The translations under genes were made by a program, and so were the position numbers. 64,000 bases of DNA, from positions 62,001 through 126,000 of the forward strand of contig VXIS01000111.1 of the NCBI GenBank assembly GCA_008704415.1, given 5' to 3'. The DNA comes from Sphaerosporella brunnea. Taxonomy: Eukaryota > Ascomycota > Pezizomycetes > Pezizales > Pyronemataceae. The notes below the pieces were generated by a model that worked only from the letters and a program-made list of their open reading frames with translations, searched no databases and was not told the origin of the DNA. Positions 1-13,216 of the stretch are shown in pieces. Positions within the stretch are counted from its first letter, which is position 1; the number at the start of each line of letters is the position of its first letter.

Positions 1-800
1 CGAGTTTCTCTGCTTTGCCACACTTTATACGCCGTGCCGGAGGACATGATCGCCAAGGTGGACCACGTCACCCTCTCCGTCCTCGTCACGATCGCAGAAT
101 CTATGATCTTCGGCTTGGGTTTTGGGGGGTTACATGCATCCATCGAGGTTCTTGCGTTACCGTGGGTGCTTCCACCAAAGAAAAGATTTGTGACGGCGAT
201 GTACATGGTGGCGCCGCGGGCAACGCAGCAAACCAGCGTTGTATCCCTCGAATGACTGGATATTGGGCTATCTGCACGCATGGGATCCCACATTTCCGTC
301 CCGGCCCGCCTCGTTATGTGCCCAGGAATTTGCGCCAGCGAAACTGTCAATCAGCGGGGGATGTCTCCGCCAATACTCTATGTTCAGGTATGATGACGGA
401 AGGCGAACAATTCCACGTCAGAGCACATGCAGAAGTGGTACAGAACCAGCAGTACACTTATAACCTTTACAGGTTTTAGTAGCACGGTTCACGTCCGGTC
501 GCAGGCGTGCCCGCGAAGAATCAAGATTGGGTCCGATATTCACATCGCTACTGGTGATTAGCGACCTTTGACGTGTTGCATCACGCTGTCGTAAAAGAGA
601 GGATCTGGAGCAGACAGGAGGAGGCCAAAGGTACTTGTATACGGATGGGTAACAGGTAATGGAGCGCAGCTGGGGCCGAGCGGAGATCTAAAGCTCTACG
701 GAGCTCCAGCATACAGTCATCGGCAAATTTGATATGACTACTGCAAGTGAACATCCGTGTGGTGACCGCACCGCGTGCAGTCATTTTGTTCGTTTTAATC
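1..800. other. Stretch with no recognised gene
   Basis: Short overlapping open frames exist on both strands, but none resembles a known family and none has a convincing start or intron structure. I see no terminal repeats or tandem repeats here. Confidence 0.5.
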
Positions 801-905
801 ATATTGCATTCGGCCGCTTGCGGCCATGGCAGAGAGACTGGGCTACGCCTTAGGACGAAGCCTACTACTGGGGCCTGCGGCTCTCTTATGGAAAGAAAAT
901 CAAGG
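801..905 (-). repeat. Structured LINE 3'-tail-like repeat, copy A
   Basis: This block is similar to those at 20131-20237 and 62694-62800. Shared features on the plus strand are a GGCCGC/GCGGCC hairpin followed by an ATG-containing stretch, a CTAGGAC/AGCCTA-like core, a GCCTGCGGC box and an A-rich GGAAAGAAAAT border. The third copy lies just 3' of the C-terminal coding end of a non-LTR retrotransposon on the minus strand. The block is therefore probably the 3' untranslated tail of that LINE family, read on the minus strand. No LINE coding sequence is recognisable beside this copy, so it is either a severely 5'-truncated insertion or a SINE that borrows the tail. Confidence 0.5.
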
Positions 906-1239
906 AAATCGCAAAAAGTATACAGAAAGGACTGTGTTTCGCCCCCTCTTCAACCCCGCACGTTTGGAGCCCGCTGCTCCCTCTCCTTCCCCTTCCCCTT
1001 CTCCTTCCCTTTCCTCTTTTCCCCCCTATGGGCTTGCGAGGCCTGTGCGTCTTGGTGTCAGCGGCTTGGCCTATGAAGATGTTGAAGCTCACACCGCCGC
1101 CTCGAACCACTTGGGCCCAGGACGGGACGCCCTTCCCAGTAGGTTGTGTTGCCGTGCGGGCCGAGGGCCGCGTGCGTGGCGACTTCGAGCTGACGCAGGA
1201 CCCCGTTTGGCCGTGGTGCAACAGGCTGCCTGAGGCGTC
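906..1239. other. Pyrimidine-rich stretch without a recognised gene
   Basis: There is a CCTTCC/TTCCCC-rich tract at about 976-1026, next to the LINE-tail-like repeat. Nothing else is recognisable, and the open frames crossing it have no family resemblance. Confidence 0.4.
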
Positions 1240-1605
1240 AGATGTTGAACGAGCATTGGACCTTGAGCTGCCTGCAGGGCCTGACGATGAGGATCTTGAC
1301 CGGCCACCGGAGCCTGAACCAACTGCGGACGATGGCGATCTTGGACGAGCATCCCTTGACCCTGGGCCAACTGCTGACCCCGAGCATGAGGATCTTGACC
1401 AGCCACCGGACACTGAACCAACTGGGATGCTCATCCAAGATCCGCATGGTCAGCTTGACCCTGACCTGCCTGCAGAGCCTGACGATGCGGATCTTGAGCG
1501 ACCACCGGACCCGGAACCAACTGCTGACCATGCGGATCTTTGATGAGCATCCTTTTACCCTGAGCTAACTGCTGACCCTCACGATGAGGGTCTTGCACGA
1601 GGAAT
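1240..1605 (+). repeat. Degenerate minisatellite encoding an Asp/Pro/Glu-rich frame
   Basis: A degenerate repeat recurs several times, with words such as GATGAGGATCTTGACC, CCACCGGA(G/C)CC and GAACCAACTGCTGACC. In one plus-strand frame (1028-1543) it reads as an acidic, proline-rich repeat (variants of DDEDLDRPPEPEPTAD). The same DNA is also open on the minus strand, as expected for a tandem repeat with few stop words. No domain is recognisable. It may be a fossil coding minisatellite; a real gene here is doubtful. Confidence 0.5.
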
Positions 1606-3307
1606 GGCTGGAGTTTCGGGGCGTGCGCGTCAACGTCCAGCGAGTATGCAGGGTCGGTGACCAGACCGACGTACTGCAGCGCTGATCACACACTCACGTA
1701 GTAGAAGAGGATCATGCTGCGGTGATTTTCAGCAGGATTCAACGGCCGGGGGAGGGGAGCTTACTGTGGACCACTTCGCATGGCTCCAAGGCGGTTGCTA
1801 AGAGAGTCGATCTGCTCAGGCGACGCGGCTGCTACGTCGCCGTTCAGGACGAGCTGTTGCGCTTCGCGAGCCTGTTGCGCCGTCTCGTCTTACCGTTCAT
1901 GTTGGCAAGTGCTGGTGCGCGATGGAGGTGGTGGGGGGATAGTTTAGTGCTGTGCACGGGTCGGGGCGTCCCGACGGGGCACGGGGCGCGATGGGGCGGC
2001 GACCGCCTCAACGTACCCCGATAGTGGCGGTGACGTAAATGGGGACGCGCATGAGCGGGGGAACGTAGTGCGGAGGGCTCGGAGAGAAAGGTGCCTTTTG
2101 AGCTTGAAACGCCAAAAGCTCGACTGGTAACGACGAACCCTCAAACCCAACCGCCCGATCCCGGTATAGAGGGTGGCCACCGAGTGTGACGCGGATCAGG
2201 AATAAGGAACACGGTGAGATCAGGGATCGGGATTCGGGATGCGGATCCGTATGGCCATGTGCACGGACATTGGGATCAGGAGCGCCTGGATCAGGGGGCG
2301 GATGACCCGGCGGTCTGCCCTGGACGGTGCGTAGCATTGGAGGAATTTCAAGGCGCGTTTGGTGTGATCGGAAAGACTAAACGTAGGGGCCGAGACTGTC
2401 ATCAGGCGCAGGTGTCGCGGGAAATTACAGGCGACATTACAGGCCACGGAATGGTCGGCAATCGCGGGAGCACACGAATCGTCTTGTCATGTTGCGTCTA
2501 CAGATTCATTGTCTTTAGTAGGTGCAGCATTGACCCTGATATCCACTGCATATCCGGAGCGTACAGACACCATGGGGTTGTCAACAAGCGCTCACAACCG
2601 GGGTGGGCACGGTTCCGGACCCAACGGGATCAGAAACGTGGGGAACGAAGGTTATTGGGATCTGAGATCGTCGGACGGAATCCTGAAATGTATCTCTATC
2701 CCGGCGTAAGGCTTAATGAATTGAATAAGCGTCTGCATCTCTTCCTCGAAGAGTGAGGCTATATCGTGAGAGGTAGAGGCGAAGGAAATACTCTCACCTG
2801 AGATTACTTGCCCGAACCCGCGCATATCGCTCACCCGCCGGACCTCTCAATTGCGCGCCTGCGCTGTCACACTGGCTGTCTATTTTATGCAGCACGGGCA
2901 TTTCTACCGACCTCAAGCTTGTCTCTGGAATTCGCTCACTCGTGTTCGCTGAGGGTGAATGGGCTCGTTCACGGTGCGTTGTGAAGTCAATGGCACACAC
3001 TGGCGACATTCGGTGTGCAGTGTGTTCATTCCGTCCAGCGACGGCAACGTTGCTGACTAACCGGTGTACCACGGCGCTTAGATCTTCCATCGATAGCCGC
3101 GCGGTCACATGATAAGATGCTGAGATAAGCGGACCGTCGCTGTGGGTTAGTCATCCTCCAGGCAACGACCCCTAACCCACCGCGTTGTTGTTTGTTTACG
3201 TTTGTCGCGTCACTTGTCAACAACGCCAACAATACACATCGCACATCAAACAACACCGCATCGCACCCTCGCCGACATCCACGTCGTATCATCGCCTCCC
3301 TCTTAAT
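1606..3307. other. Upstream region of the kinase gene, nothing clear
   Basis: The longest frame (2214-2756, +, 180 codons) has no recognisable domain and I do not call it. The last few hundred bases must hold the promoter of the kinase gene at 3308. No obvious TATA box was identified there. Confidence 0.4.
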
Positions 3308-5742
3308 ATGCATCGCCGTTCCCTGCGAAGCGCGTCGCGCGCTGCCTCGGCCTCTGTATCCGACGTCCTGCCGAAAACCCCCGCGAGGCTGTCCTCGTCG
3401 CTCCACCCGATCGATCATACACCCCTCACCACCAACAGCGACGGCCGACGACTGCGCGCATCGCAAACCTCGACCGGGCAGCGCTACACTTCGTCCGGCC
3501 CCGACCAGATGCCGAGCAACGCGACGCGCGACGAGATGGACCCCGTGCTGCTGGCCGAACTGGCAGGCGCGGTGTCTCGCAACGTGCCTGGATTCGCGGA
3601 CGCGTTTTTCCCGGCTTCCCACGATCTGCAGGAGCTCTTCGACTGGGCCGTCGATGCCGGGGTCTATGTGCGCAAAAGCTCGCGTTGGAAATCTTGGCCT
3701 TCCTCTCCGACTGAGGGTAACGTGCTCGCCTTTTTCCAGAGCGTCGTCGACAACGTGCTGCTGCGACAGCTGTGCTCCAACACGGGCGCTCGAGCCTACC
3801 CTTACGTCCCTTCGAACACCGTCCTCATCCGTGGAGGCGACTGCCGACGCAAGACCGATCTTTTGCTGTCGACCGTCATCCCGAATGGACCCGCCCTTCC
3901 CACTGCCGCTCTGCCGCGCATGAACTTCGCCAGGATGCCGCGCACCCGGTACGACTGGCGAAGTATCCGCGTCGTGGGCGAGCTGAAGGCCAATCCGCAC
4001 CAATCCGATACCGATTCCACACTTGCCCAGCTTGCGAACTACGTGCGCGAGATCTTCAACGCCCAACCCAGCCGGCGCTGGGTCCACGCTTTCACGCTGT
4101 GCGGTCACCACCTGCGTGCCTGGATGTTTGACCGCTCAGGCGCGACCACATCCGAGCTGATTGACATCAACGCGCAGCCTGTCTTGTTCTTGCGCGTCGT
4201 GTGTGGATACGCATTGATGGATGCCACCGCGGTTGGTTTCGATCCATCGATCAAGTGGTTGCGTGGCGGCGTGGAGGAGCCTTACGACCCGACTGTCGCC
4301 TACTCCCTTGGTTCATCTGCGGCCACCTCTCCTCCGTATTTATACGCTCCGGTCGGTCCACTCAAGCCTGTCCCTGTCAAACTGGAGATCGATCCGAATC
4401 CGCTTTTCCATCGTCGTTCCATCGTTACCCGCGGCAGCGTCTGCTGGAAGGCCCGACGATTCAACCAGCCTGGCACCGTGTCGGACGCCTGGCCGTACGT
4501 TGTGAAAGACCAGTGGCGTGCTGCGGAACGTCCCTCCGAGTGCGACATCATATCGTCAATGCAGCGGCCGGACCGCACGCCCGACCTTGGCCTGCCAGAG
4601 TACTGCTGGTATGGAGATCACCGCGAGAACGGCCAGCCTGTGGACATCGCCAACACGGTCAGGCGCGGTTGCATGGTGGATGCTGTCACCGGGCCGCCGT
4701 CATCACGCACGAGACTGACCAGCAGCAGCAGCCGAGTCCCAGGCAGTATGGCGCCGCCTCTCCGGCCTATCACCGAAGCGAGCAATCAGCAACCGGGCCA
4801 CAATGCCCAACGGGGCAGCGACATGCCAGCCGGCAGCATGCCTCCACCACGGTGGAGCGGCAGCCGCGGCACCAAACGCCGATCGACTGCCGAAGATCCT
4901 CTTCCGGAATCCGCGGCCAAGCGCCCCAGGCGTGACGCACCGGCCTCCTGCAACAACCGCATCTTCAGCCGACTCGTCATGGCCCCTGTGGGCAGAGCGA
5001 TCGATATGTTCACCACCGTGACCGAGCTGTTGGAGGCTATGCGCGATGCGATTTGCGGCCACCGCACGCTGTACAATGCCCACCAGATCCTCCATCGCGA
5101 TGTGTCACTGTTCAACATCCTGATCGATGACGACGTCACCCGCCCCGGTAAGGGGCTGCTGATAGACTTGGACCTCGCTATCCGCCGCGACCGGCTGAGC
5201 GCCACCGGCGCCTCGCACCGCACTGGGACACAGGACTTCATGGCCCCAGGCTTGCTGTGCGGCAATCCGCATTCCTTCCGCCACGACCTGGAAAGTTTCT
5301 TCTATGTTCTCCTGTGGATTGCGACCTACTACACCGTGCCCCCTGGCGACGGCTCTCCCACAGAACTCCGGTCCTTCAATTTAGAAGTCGACACCATATT
5401 CGACTGCTGCGAAGACGTGTCCCGGAACTTTACGTATCTCGCAATGGTGAAGGTATTCTTCTCACGGTTCCTCCGCCCCTCCATGAGTCCCTGTCCCGCT
5501 GACGTGAACCCCAGTCCGGCTTCGTACAAAACCCGTTCGCCTTCGAAAAACGCTGTCTCGCAGTGCTGGACGACGATATGCGCGCGGCCTTGGGTCCGCT
5601 CCTCTCCGCGTGGCGCGACGTTCTCTATCCTCCAGGCTACTGCGTTGAATATGCCCACGCCTCCCCTGATGATGAGGCCGGGCTGTGGCAGACACTGATT
5701 GACGCTTGTCAAGTAAGGATCGAGGCGCTGGACGGACGGTGA
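3308..5742 (+). CDS. FunK1-family (fungal-type) protein kinase, two exons
   Basis: Predicted 790-aa protein. Exons are 3308-5452 and 5515-5742, joined by a 62-bp GT-AG intron (GTATTC donor, GCTGAC branch-like site, CCCCAG acceptor). Splicing restores a well-behaved C-terminus with LLSAWRDVLYPP; without it the frame runs into unrelated sequence. Kinase features are K400 in a YVVK strand, the catalytic loop H596-R597-D598 with N603, a DLD triplet at 620-622 where most kinases have DFG, and a GTQDFMAP activation/P+1 segment followed by HDLESFFYVLLW. A long low-complexity basic insert (KRPRRD) separates the lobes, as is usual for FunK1 proteins. The N-terminal part carries a VVGELKANP strand (E225, K227) that weakly recalls PD-(D/E)XK folds; that is inference. 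FunK1 kinases are expanded in Agaricomycetes and their substrates are mostly unknown. I chose the ATG at 3308 because it is the first in-frame ATG. Confidence 0.85.
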
Positions 5743-8700
5743 CGCTGGTGGTGAGGTCATGGAGGAGCGGTCAAGGTTGGCTTAGAAAACGTGGCGGAAT
5801 GGCACCCGGCTTCGCGAGCTTGTGTCCTGTCTCGGGCTGTTGTAGTGGGCCTCGTCTCGGGACGGCTGTGGTGGCGAGGCTGAGGAGGCGGTATAAGAGT
5901 GGACACCGGCAGTGGGCAAAAGAGTGATGGATTGGGTGGGAACGTCGAGCGCGATTGCAAGCATTGGAGGGACGGCCTAGTTATGATGATAAAAGGGGGA
6001 AAAAAACCAAAAAAAACTGACGTCCGTGGTATTGGGTACAGGTTCTGAGCGGTTCTATTGAAGGCGCGGAAACGGGCAAGCTGGGAGGATGCAAGGACAA
6101 AGAAAAAAGAAAATCTCGATTCCGGTGTTGGGGTAACGTTTTCAGGGTGGAGAACGGCAGGTTATACTGGCGAGGAGGCCTAGCGCATAGAAAATGAAAA
6201 TAGGAAAGCCACTGGGTATACGTCCAAGCGTGGGAACTTGGAAATCTATGGACTGCCTTGCCGAACAGTTTAACACTGTGAGTTATTACCAGCAGCGGTT
6301 GCCGATAACCGCCGCCCCCTCCTCCGTGCATGATCCCAACCGTCGCAGAATGCTTCCGACACCGTTGACAGAAGTTTCGCCACGCCCCGTTGTCCGCACC
6401 TACGGTCAGCACCGTTTGATGTCGCGACAGTAGGGTGCATCCTGCGCTGCCGAACTCATGGCGTAATTTGCTTTATGTGGGTGCGTGGCGCGAAGTAACC
6501 ACAGAAGACACGACTCTACCCCCTACCCCCGGCCGCACCCTCAGTGTTTGCCCCCCAGACAGCCGCCAGCTCGTTTCAATCTCTGCTTGTTCCACATCCC
6601 GTCCGTCATCCTTCTCTTCGTCCGTGAGATGTAAGAACACCACCATCCAGCAGCTCAGACAAAATCATATCTGCGCTGCTGGGGGACTGGCGGTCACGCT
6701 TGCAACCAAGGCGATATCAAGCGCGAGAACATACACGCGCTGCAGGGACGTAAGTCATCAACCCCGCCTCGTGACACAGTTGTTCATAGGCGCGTTTGTA
6801 CGCCCGGCCTGGGCAACTGTCCACTTTGGCATCGCAGGAGCTTTGCGCGTGGATTGATTTGCGCGCTGTCCTGAAGCAATCGACGCACGGCGGCGTGTGA
6901 GGATTTCAGAGGTTTGACCCGTGGAACCGCGCCTTCTTGGGATCAAGTGGCTTGGGGCAAAGGTGTCAGCATCACCATCTGCACAGGCCGACGATGCTGA
7001 CTTCAGGGCGCACAAGGCACGCAAAGCCTGGGTGCAGAAAAAATGGCGAAGGGGAAGAAGAAGGAGTCGCGGCAGGCCGCTATAACTGCAGTCTTTTCCG
7101 GTCCACAAGCCGCGGTTTCCTGCCTTTTGTTTGCTTGACAGGGCCGCTGGCTAAAGAGTAGGCTGGGTCCTCAAGGGTAGAATAGTCACCCTCGTCTACA
7201 TATCTCATGGCTGCATGAGGCGGATTGTGATATGATTGAAAGCCTACATCCATAGTCTGGCCAGCTATTCGGTCCGCGCCATGACAAATCCGGGCAGCAT
7301 ACCAATTTTTGTATAAGCTAGCCTGCTTCTCCTCATCATTATTGTGGCCGCACCTCCTCATCTGGATCCCGCGTGCCAATCCTCATCCTCTCACCACCGA
7401 CTCGTCCCAATCCTACCTTGAATAACTCAAGTTAGTGCGAATCCGGAGTATGTATCATCGGGTTGACTATAGGTGTTTAGAAGGATGTCCGTGCCGCTGG
7501 CCGAGCTGGCTACCTATCAGGAACATTGCCCGCCTGACAAAAAAATTCTGTGTAGTAGCACTTGAGCACTGGATTCCAGCAGTTGGAAGTGTCCGAAGGA
7601 AACTCGAAGAAATGAATGTAGAGGTGAAAGTATATCGCTATGAGATTTGGATGAGTTTTCGTTGACCCTGCCCGCTACTGTAAGCGTGCAGGTTAGTTGC
7701 TCAGATGCGGTTTGGAAACAATAACAGCCGGCCTGGCCTATGCGCTGTTACCCACTGATATCTCCGCTCCCTGGTGGGATGCGTCGTGGGTCACTGGCAT
7801 TATCAGGCGGTGCACGTCAGATTCACCATCGATGAGTCGAATTTGTATGGCTGGCTGCTAAATTCGAAACCACGCTGGCTGCTGAACACAGCCGGCTGGT
7901 TTCGGCATTTTAGGCCCGCTATTGACAACGCTGCTGTATAATCATGCCTCAGGACTCTCCAAGGCCTAGACATCGAGTTGGTATAATGGGGCCGTCGTTG
8001 GAATCACACGCCATCGAGGGAGTCTATCTTGGAACGAACAAAAGCCCGGTTCTTGGCAACCCCTGATTTCAACCCGGTGAAGTTTCTGTCCCAGATTGAC
8101 GCATTCCGGGACAGTGCCCTCGACTGCGAGGTGTATGGTAGTTGCCATTGATCGATGCACGAACGTGGAATCATGAAATAACCTTGCCGTTCTCTGACTC
8201 TCCTCATGCGCGGGCATCTGGCAAGCGCTGCGAATAGTCGCACGTCACCCATCTCAGTTGCAATTGGGCTGCTTACCTGCGAAACCTGTCGTCGGTTCTA
8301 GACAAGTAAGATGTCGACGCTTGAGCTGCATTCAGTGAGTCCTCGGCGTGTTCTATGGCACACTGCTCATGTTTATATATACGCTCCAATATACTGCGGT
8401 ACCTGGGCTGTTCCACCAAACCGCGATGTGCGCAGGGAGGTACGCGATTCCTCTATTGGTGGAGAAGCGCAGTTCGCTGCGCAAAGGGCGGCGGTCTATA
8501 GCTACCGCATCGTCCGCATCAGGCATGTACAAAGCCCTGCGTAATCGACCTTGCGTATCGGGGGTGAGCTCCATAAAGGCGATGGTCGTCGTTGACAAAG
8601 GAACTGTAGGAGAATGCCTTCCGTATGGGGTCAAAATTTCAGGTACGGTCCCGCTCACCGCTGGCGTTGGTACTCAATCATTCAGGGTTGATACGAATCT

Positions 8701-10925
8701 TTGGTGAGCCAAGTAGGCTGTCGCCAGAGGGTCCTGCAGGACGCCAAGGCGGGATGCTTCAGACGCGAACTGTGGAACCGCCTGCTCGCTTCACCTGGGC
8801 CCGGTGATGGGTCACGGTCAGTGACGTTTGTAGGCCAGACACGACCGCGTCACAACCAGATATCGCCGGCCATGGATCGTTCTGGATTCAAACGCTTGAA
8901 CCTGGTGACTACCTGTGAGCCTTACGCAATTGCATGAAACTCCATCGCGAGCAAAGTTCGACCCAGCTCTAGTGAACATCCCCCTGCTGTGGTCCGTAGG
9001 TGAACATCTGCCTGGTGCGCTTTGTCAGTTCTCATCGCTGATTTGGGGCCACCACCAGACGCTGTTTGACTTCCTCGCCCGTTTCCCAGTGTGAGCAAAA
9101 GCACCACGGAATGGGTGGTGAAAACAGCAATTTCCTAGTCCTGCATAGGACACGACAACACACCCAAGCGGAAAGCTGCCTATCCCCGGCGGTAATCACA
9201 AGCAGCTCGCAGATCTTCCATTCTGGAGTACTGGCGATGAGCGGACTGTGGCAAACGGCGGCAGGTGGATAACGTGTAATGAGCTTGCAAACACGATCTT
9301 GGCGACTGCGTGATCGCACATACCTGATTATTTTTAGGTCATCCAGTGTAGGACCGCCTTCGCAGGGAGCGACAGTCAGCGACGGCTGGTGGGTCAGACC
9401 CGTCGTTCATATGACGAGATTCGACTCATAACAGCAACAAACATGACCCCCTCGAAGAGAGTGTGGAAACGCGTTGTCCACCCCCTCTGCGCTGAGATGA
9501 TAGTGCTGTGAATGCTGCCCCACGACCTAGTCTCGCTTGCGCGTGGGTCTGTGCGTAATCGGTGCCACAGGAAAGATGTATTTCGATCGCAGTGGATGAC
9601 GGTGATAGCGCGCATTGAAGGCCACAATCGCACGGAACCAAGCCATCATTGCCATAGCAGGCTGATCGATCCCATCGCATCCAGACAACCACTCACCAGC
9701 CTATTCCGTGACTTCCCAACAGATCTCGTCTGTATCCATCCCATTCTCTGCTGACACTGAAGTGCTGGTAACCCAGCGCACACGCCGACCTCGGTGGGGA
9801 ACAAAAAGCTCAGAACAACGCGGCAGTACACCAATATAGACGTTCACCATCAGTCGCGTGAAACCGCATTCGACCACTACGTATGAATACATGTGGAGCT
9901 ATGGTTGCCATTCCAAAGAACTATCCAATAATTTCGCTGGATCATCTGAGATCACCTTACTGCGTGTGTCCTCAGCCTCCCATACCTGGATCAATCGTGT
10001 GCCAATTTAGATGGATGCGTGAGTGTCGATCACGTAGTGGCGCAATTGTGACCAGCAATCTTGGTGTGCAACAGTCACGCTCTGAACTACGAAGGAGGGT
10101 AACCGCGGCTCACTCTCCGTAGCTATGCCCATGCTCGACTGCAATTTGCAGCGTGGAGATAGAGATAGAGTGGCGACCCCAACGGAACTTCGTTGCGTGG
10201 TCATAATGGTGGCTGCTTGATATTGTTCAGCAGACCTAGGAAAGTTGTTTGTTCGGTTTGGACATTTGCAGAAAAAAATGCCGATGCCTGTTGGGATGGC
10301 TACTCGCCACCTTCGGAGCGCCAGCAACCTTGTCAGGAATCTCTGCCGGCCAGTCAGGTGAGGGAGTCAGTCGGTTTTCGTAGTTAGGAGTGGATTTGAC
10401 CACTATTCGATCGTCGACGTCGTAAATGGCCAGCGTCCAGACAACTGGTCGATTGCCGGCTAGCCTGTGAGCGCACCTATGCGCGGGCAGCAGAGTCATC
10501 ACTTGAATGGCTAGCAACTACCTCGCCATATGCGCGTCTGGCTTCCCCTGCTAACAGCCCTTTTTAGTGTAAGTGACACTCCCTCGTCGGGTTCATTTCT
10601 GACCGCGGGTGAAATAACCGGCAAAAAAAGCACCCTCCCCATCTCTTCCGTAGTTCATCCCATGCGCGAAGTTTATTTACACCTCAGCTGTCAGATTGTC
10701 GACGCCTGCGATTCTGCGGCGTTCACGGAGAGTGACGGGTGGTGGTCATTTAGGCGCGTTGAACGTACTTGACGTTAACGCAGTCGCAGACATCGCCTCT
10801 GCGGGTACGACAGGTACCCATCCAAGCACATAATTGATTCTGGTCAAAACGGGATGAAGTCATCTCCTAGGACAAACAAGGCAAACAAGTCAGAGATGAA
10901 CATCACTGATTCAGGAACCCCAAAT
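5743..10925. other. Long gene-free stretch
   Basis: About 5 kb in which I recognise no protein, RNA or bounded mobile element. Open frames are short, overlap on all strands and have no domain resemblance. An A-rich run lies at about 5998-6020. The composition is consistent with old decayed repeats or intergenic DNA downstream of the kinase gene. Confidence 0.4.
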
Positions 10926-10929
10926 CGGC

Positions 10930-11920
10930 TCTCAACGAAAGATATCCACGCAACGAACCAAGCGAAACAAGCACGAGAACCACAACCCACAACCAGCGAA
11001 GAAGTACCCCCAAACCCCACGGATGGGGTATGCGAATGTGAAAGAACAAAGCTTCGACGCGACGTCTCTTGGCAGCCTGGTGGTGCGTTTGGTGTCGACC
11101 ATGACAAACCCGGGGTACGGATTCGTGTTTTTCTTGACGATCTCTCCCAGAACCTCCGGTTTGACGGACTGCTCGACGGTGCCATCCTGTCCGCGCGAGA
11201 TTTTATTGCCGCATCCATGCTCACGATTGTCTGCTGATTGGTGTTTTGCTGGATGATCTTTGCCAGGAGACGGACTGTTCAATGCTGTCCACCCTGGTCT
11301 CCAGAGCTTTCAGGGTCGTCCACATCTCGGTCGGTTCGGAGCCGGAGTTTGTCGCCGTGGTGGTGGCGGCGCCAATGGCGTTGGTTGTGGCGGCGGCGTC
11401 GTTGGCGTTGGTTTTGGCAGTAGAAGCACCCGCAATCGTCGGAGTGGCACTCGGAGGAGAAACGGTGCTCCAATTCGCAGTCGGAACCAGCAGCAGCCGC
11501 ACCAGGGGCCTTGTCAGGGAGGATCCACTGAACGGTCACGTCGAGTGGCGTTCGGTTGCGGGAGGCTGGTGGCAGCACGGTACCAAGCAGCGTGCGGGTT
11601 CTGCGTGGCATATCGCAGCAACCCATCCACAAACTTGTACAGCATTGTCTTATCGCTGCTCCAGTACAGCTCCGGGTGCGGAGGAGCACCGGGCGCTCCG
11701 TCGCCTCTCCCAAGAACACCCACCACCACCCTGGAATCTGGTGCCAGCCATTTTCTCTGGCCTTCTCGAGGAGTACGATATGCAGGTTGTGTCCCTGCGA
11801 CCTGACAACGCCCGCGGCTTCGTGAATGCCCTTGAGGGACAGCTTTGTCTGTTCCGGTGGCATTGCGTGCTGGTTCGATGATCGCGAAGTGTCTTCGTCA
11901 ATATGTCGATGGTGGTGCAA
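10930..11920 (-). pseudogene. Decayed copy of an unknown gene family (IPGWW/GEATxRP family)
   Basis: Read on the minus strand, three frames in succession resemble the sequence at 19300-19932. An N-terminal part ends in IPGWW...GEATERPVLLRT. A shifted frame reads PELYWSSDKTMLYKFVDGLLRYATQNPHAAWYRAA, and another shift gives TPLDVTVQWILPDK. An Ala/Thr-rich linker (TPTIAGAS...) and a short coiled-coil-like tail (ALETRVDSIEQSVSW) follow in further frames. The repeated changes of frame, with homology continuing, indicate a pseudogene. The segment corresponding to LAKMAWGYEVHGQ of the 19-kb copy is missing. I do not recognise the family or its function. Confidence 0.5.
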
Positions 11921-13216
11921 GGTGAAGGGGAGGATGCTCGGGGAAAACCAGGTCGAGACGAAGGGCTACGCTGTCCTGCATTCGAGCCGTTTGCTGTGAT
12001 TGAGATCGTTCGACCGGTTCAATATCTGTTTTCTCACACCACACCCCGAGTCGGGTGCCAACCGATGTTTTTCAGGCTCGGGGAACATAGATTTGCGCAA
12101 ACCTCAGCACTGAATCAAACCGCAAGCCACCTGCAGGTTGCAGTTTACCCTGGGGCAACCGAGATGCTTCCCGACCGCACCCAACTGTCCTTCACGAGCA
12201 GGTTTGAGTTATAGCGATTGCGCATGTATGTCGGCTGCGGTGTGTGACGGTTAGGACGGTTAGGCTCATGGCCCTGCGTTACGGAGGTGTCGATATACCA
12301 TACATATCGCTCGACTGGGCGATGCGGGGTTTTTGAAGAGGCGTGGCAACAAATCGACAGCCAGTAACGATTACGCGCATTCTGGCGGTCCGTGGCGTGT
12401 AGCTGGGCGGACAGCGCTGCGTTCGCAGCTGGCACTCCAGCGCAGAAACAGAGAGCCGATGTAGAGTACCTCACAGGGCAGCACTCGGTCCAGTTGCTTA
12501 GGACGGAAATGCAGACAGGCAGCCGACCAGCTACGTCTAGGCGGGCAGGCACGACCCAGTGCGGGTGGCGGACTGACAGTCGCAGGGTGCTGCAGCCCGT
12601 AGCGGCGCTGATGCAGAGTCCTCTGTCGCGCTGCGCGTGTCGCAGAGAATGAACGCTTTGAGCGCGTCATCATCGTGTTCACTGACTTCCCCTGCGTGAG
12701 CCCACATGGTTACTCATCTGCAACGTCTCTGTCGATATCTCGCCGATGGTACCACGATGACTCGTCGACAAGGCATCGCGCTGGAATGATTACACCAATG
12801 TCCGCACCACAGCGAAGAATGTTTATAAACTGATCACCGCGTGAGAACGCTGTGCAAACCACCCTCCCATCCCCTAAATAAGATGCGCTCTGTAAGACTG
12901 AGGGGCGGCATTCCACCAGGCACGCAATCTCGTGATGTTGTAAAACACTCGCGACGATGTTCACATTTCCATTGTAGTTTTTGATTCCCAACAGCACCCT
13001 GCAGGAATGGCATATTACAATGTTCCACGCGATACACAGTTATCATATTGACTGTCAACGCGCTTTAAGCAAGACTACGTACACTTTGATTGGCACGCCG
13101 ACAAGCTCACATACACTGACCGTCCACGAACGGAACACATTCTGAAAAAACAACTTGTTGTGAAATTGAAAAGTGAAGCAGTACAAGTTGAAAAAAAAAA
13201 GCAATTAAACCCGGAA
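11921..13216. other. No recognised gene
   Basis: Nothing identifiable beyond short random frames. A short A-run lies at about 13191-13200, next to the 3' end of the minus-strand coiled-coil gene, where a polyadenylation region could be expected. Confidence 0.35.

Noticed and set aside
886..1434. Long minus-strand Ser/Arg-rich frame over the minisatellite
   Set aside because: A tandem repeat without stop words stays open in several frames; there is no independent coding evidence.
2214..2756. 180-codon plus-strand frame
   Set aside because: No domain, no intron signals, and a composition typical of chance open frames in this GC range.
3026..4111. 361-codon open frame on the minus strand
   Set aside because: It lies antisense to the kinase exon, is Arg/Gly/Val-rich, has no domain, and is explained by the codon bias of the real gene.
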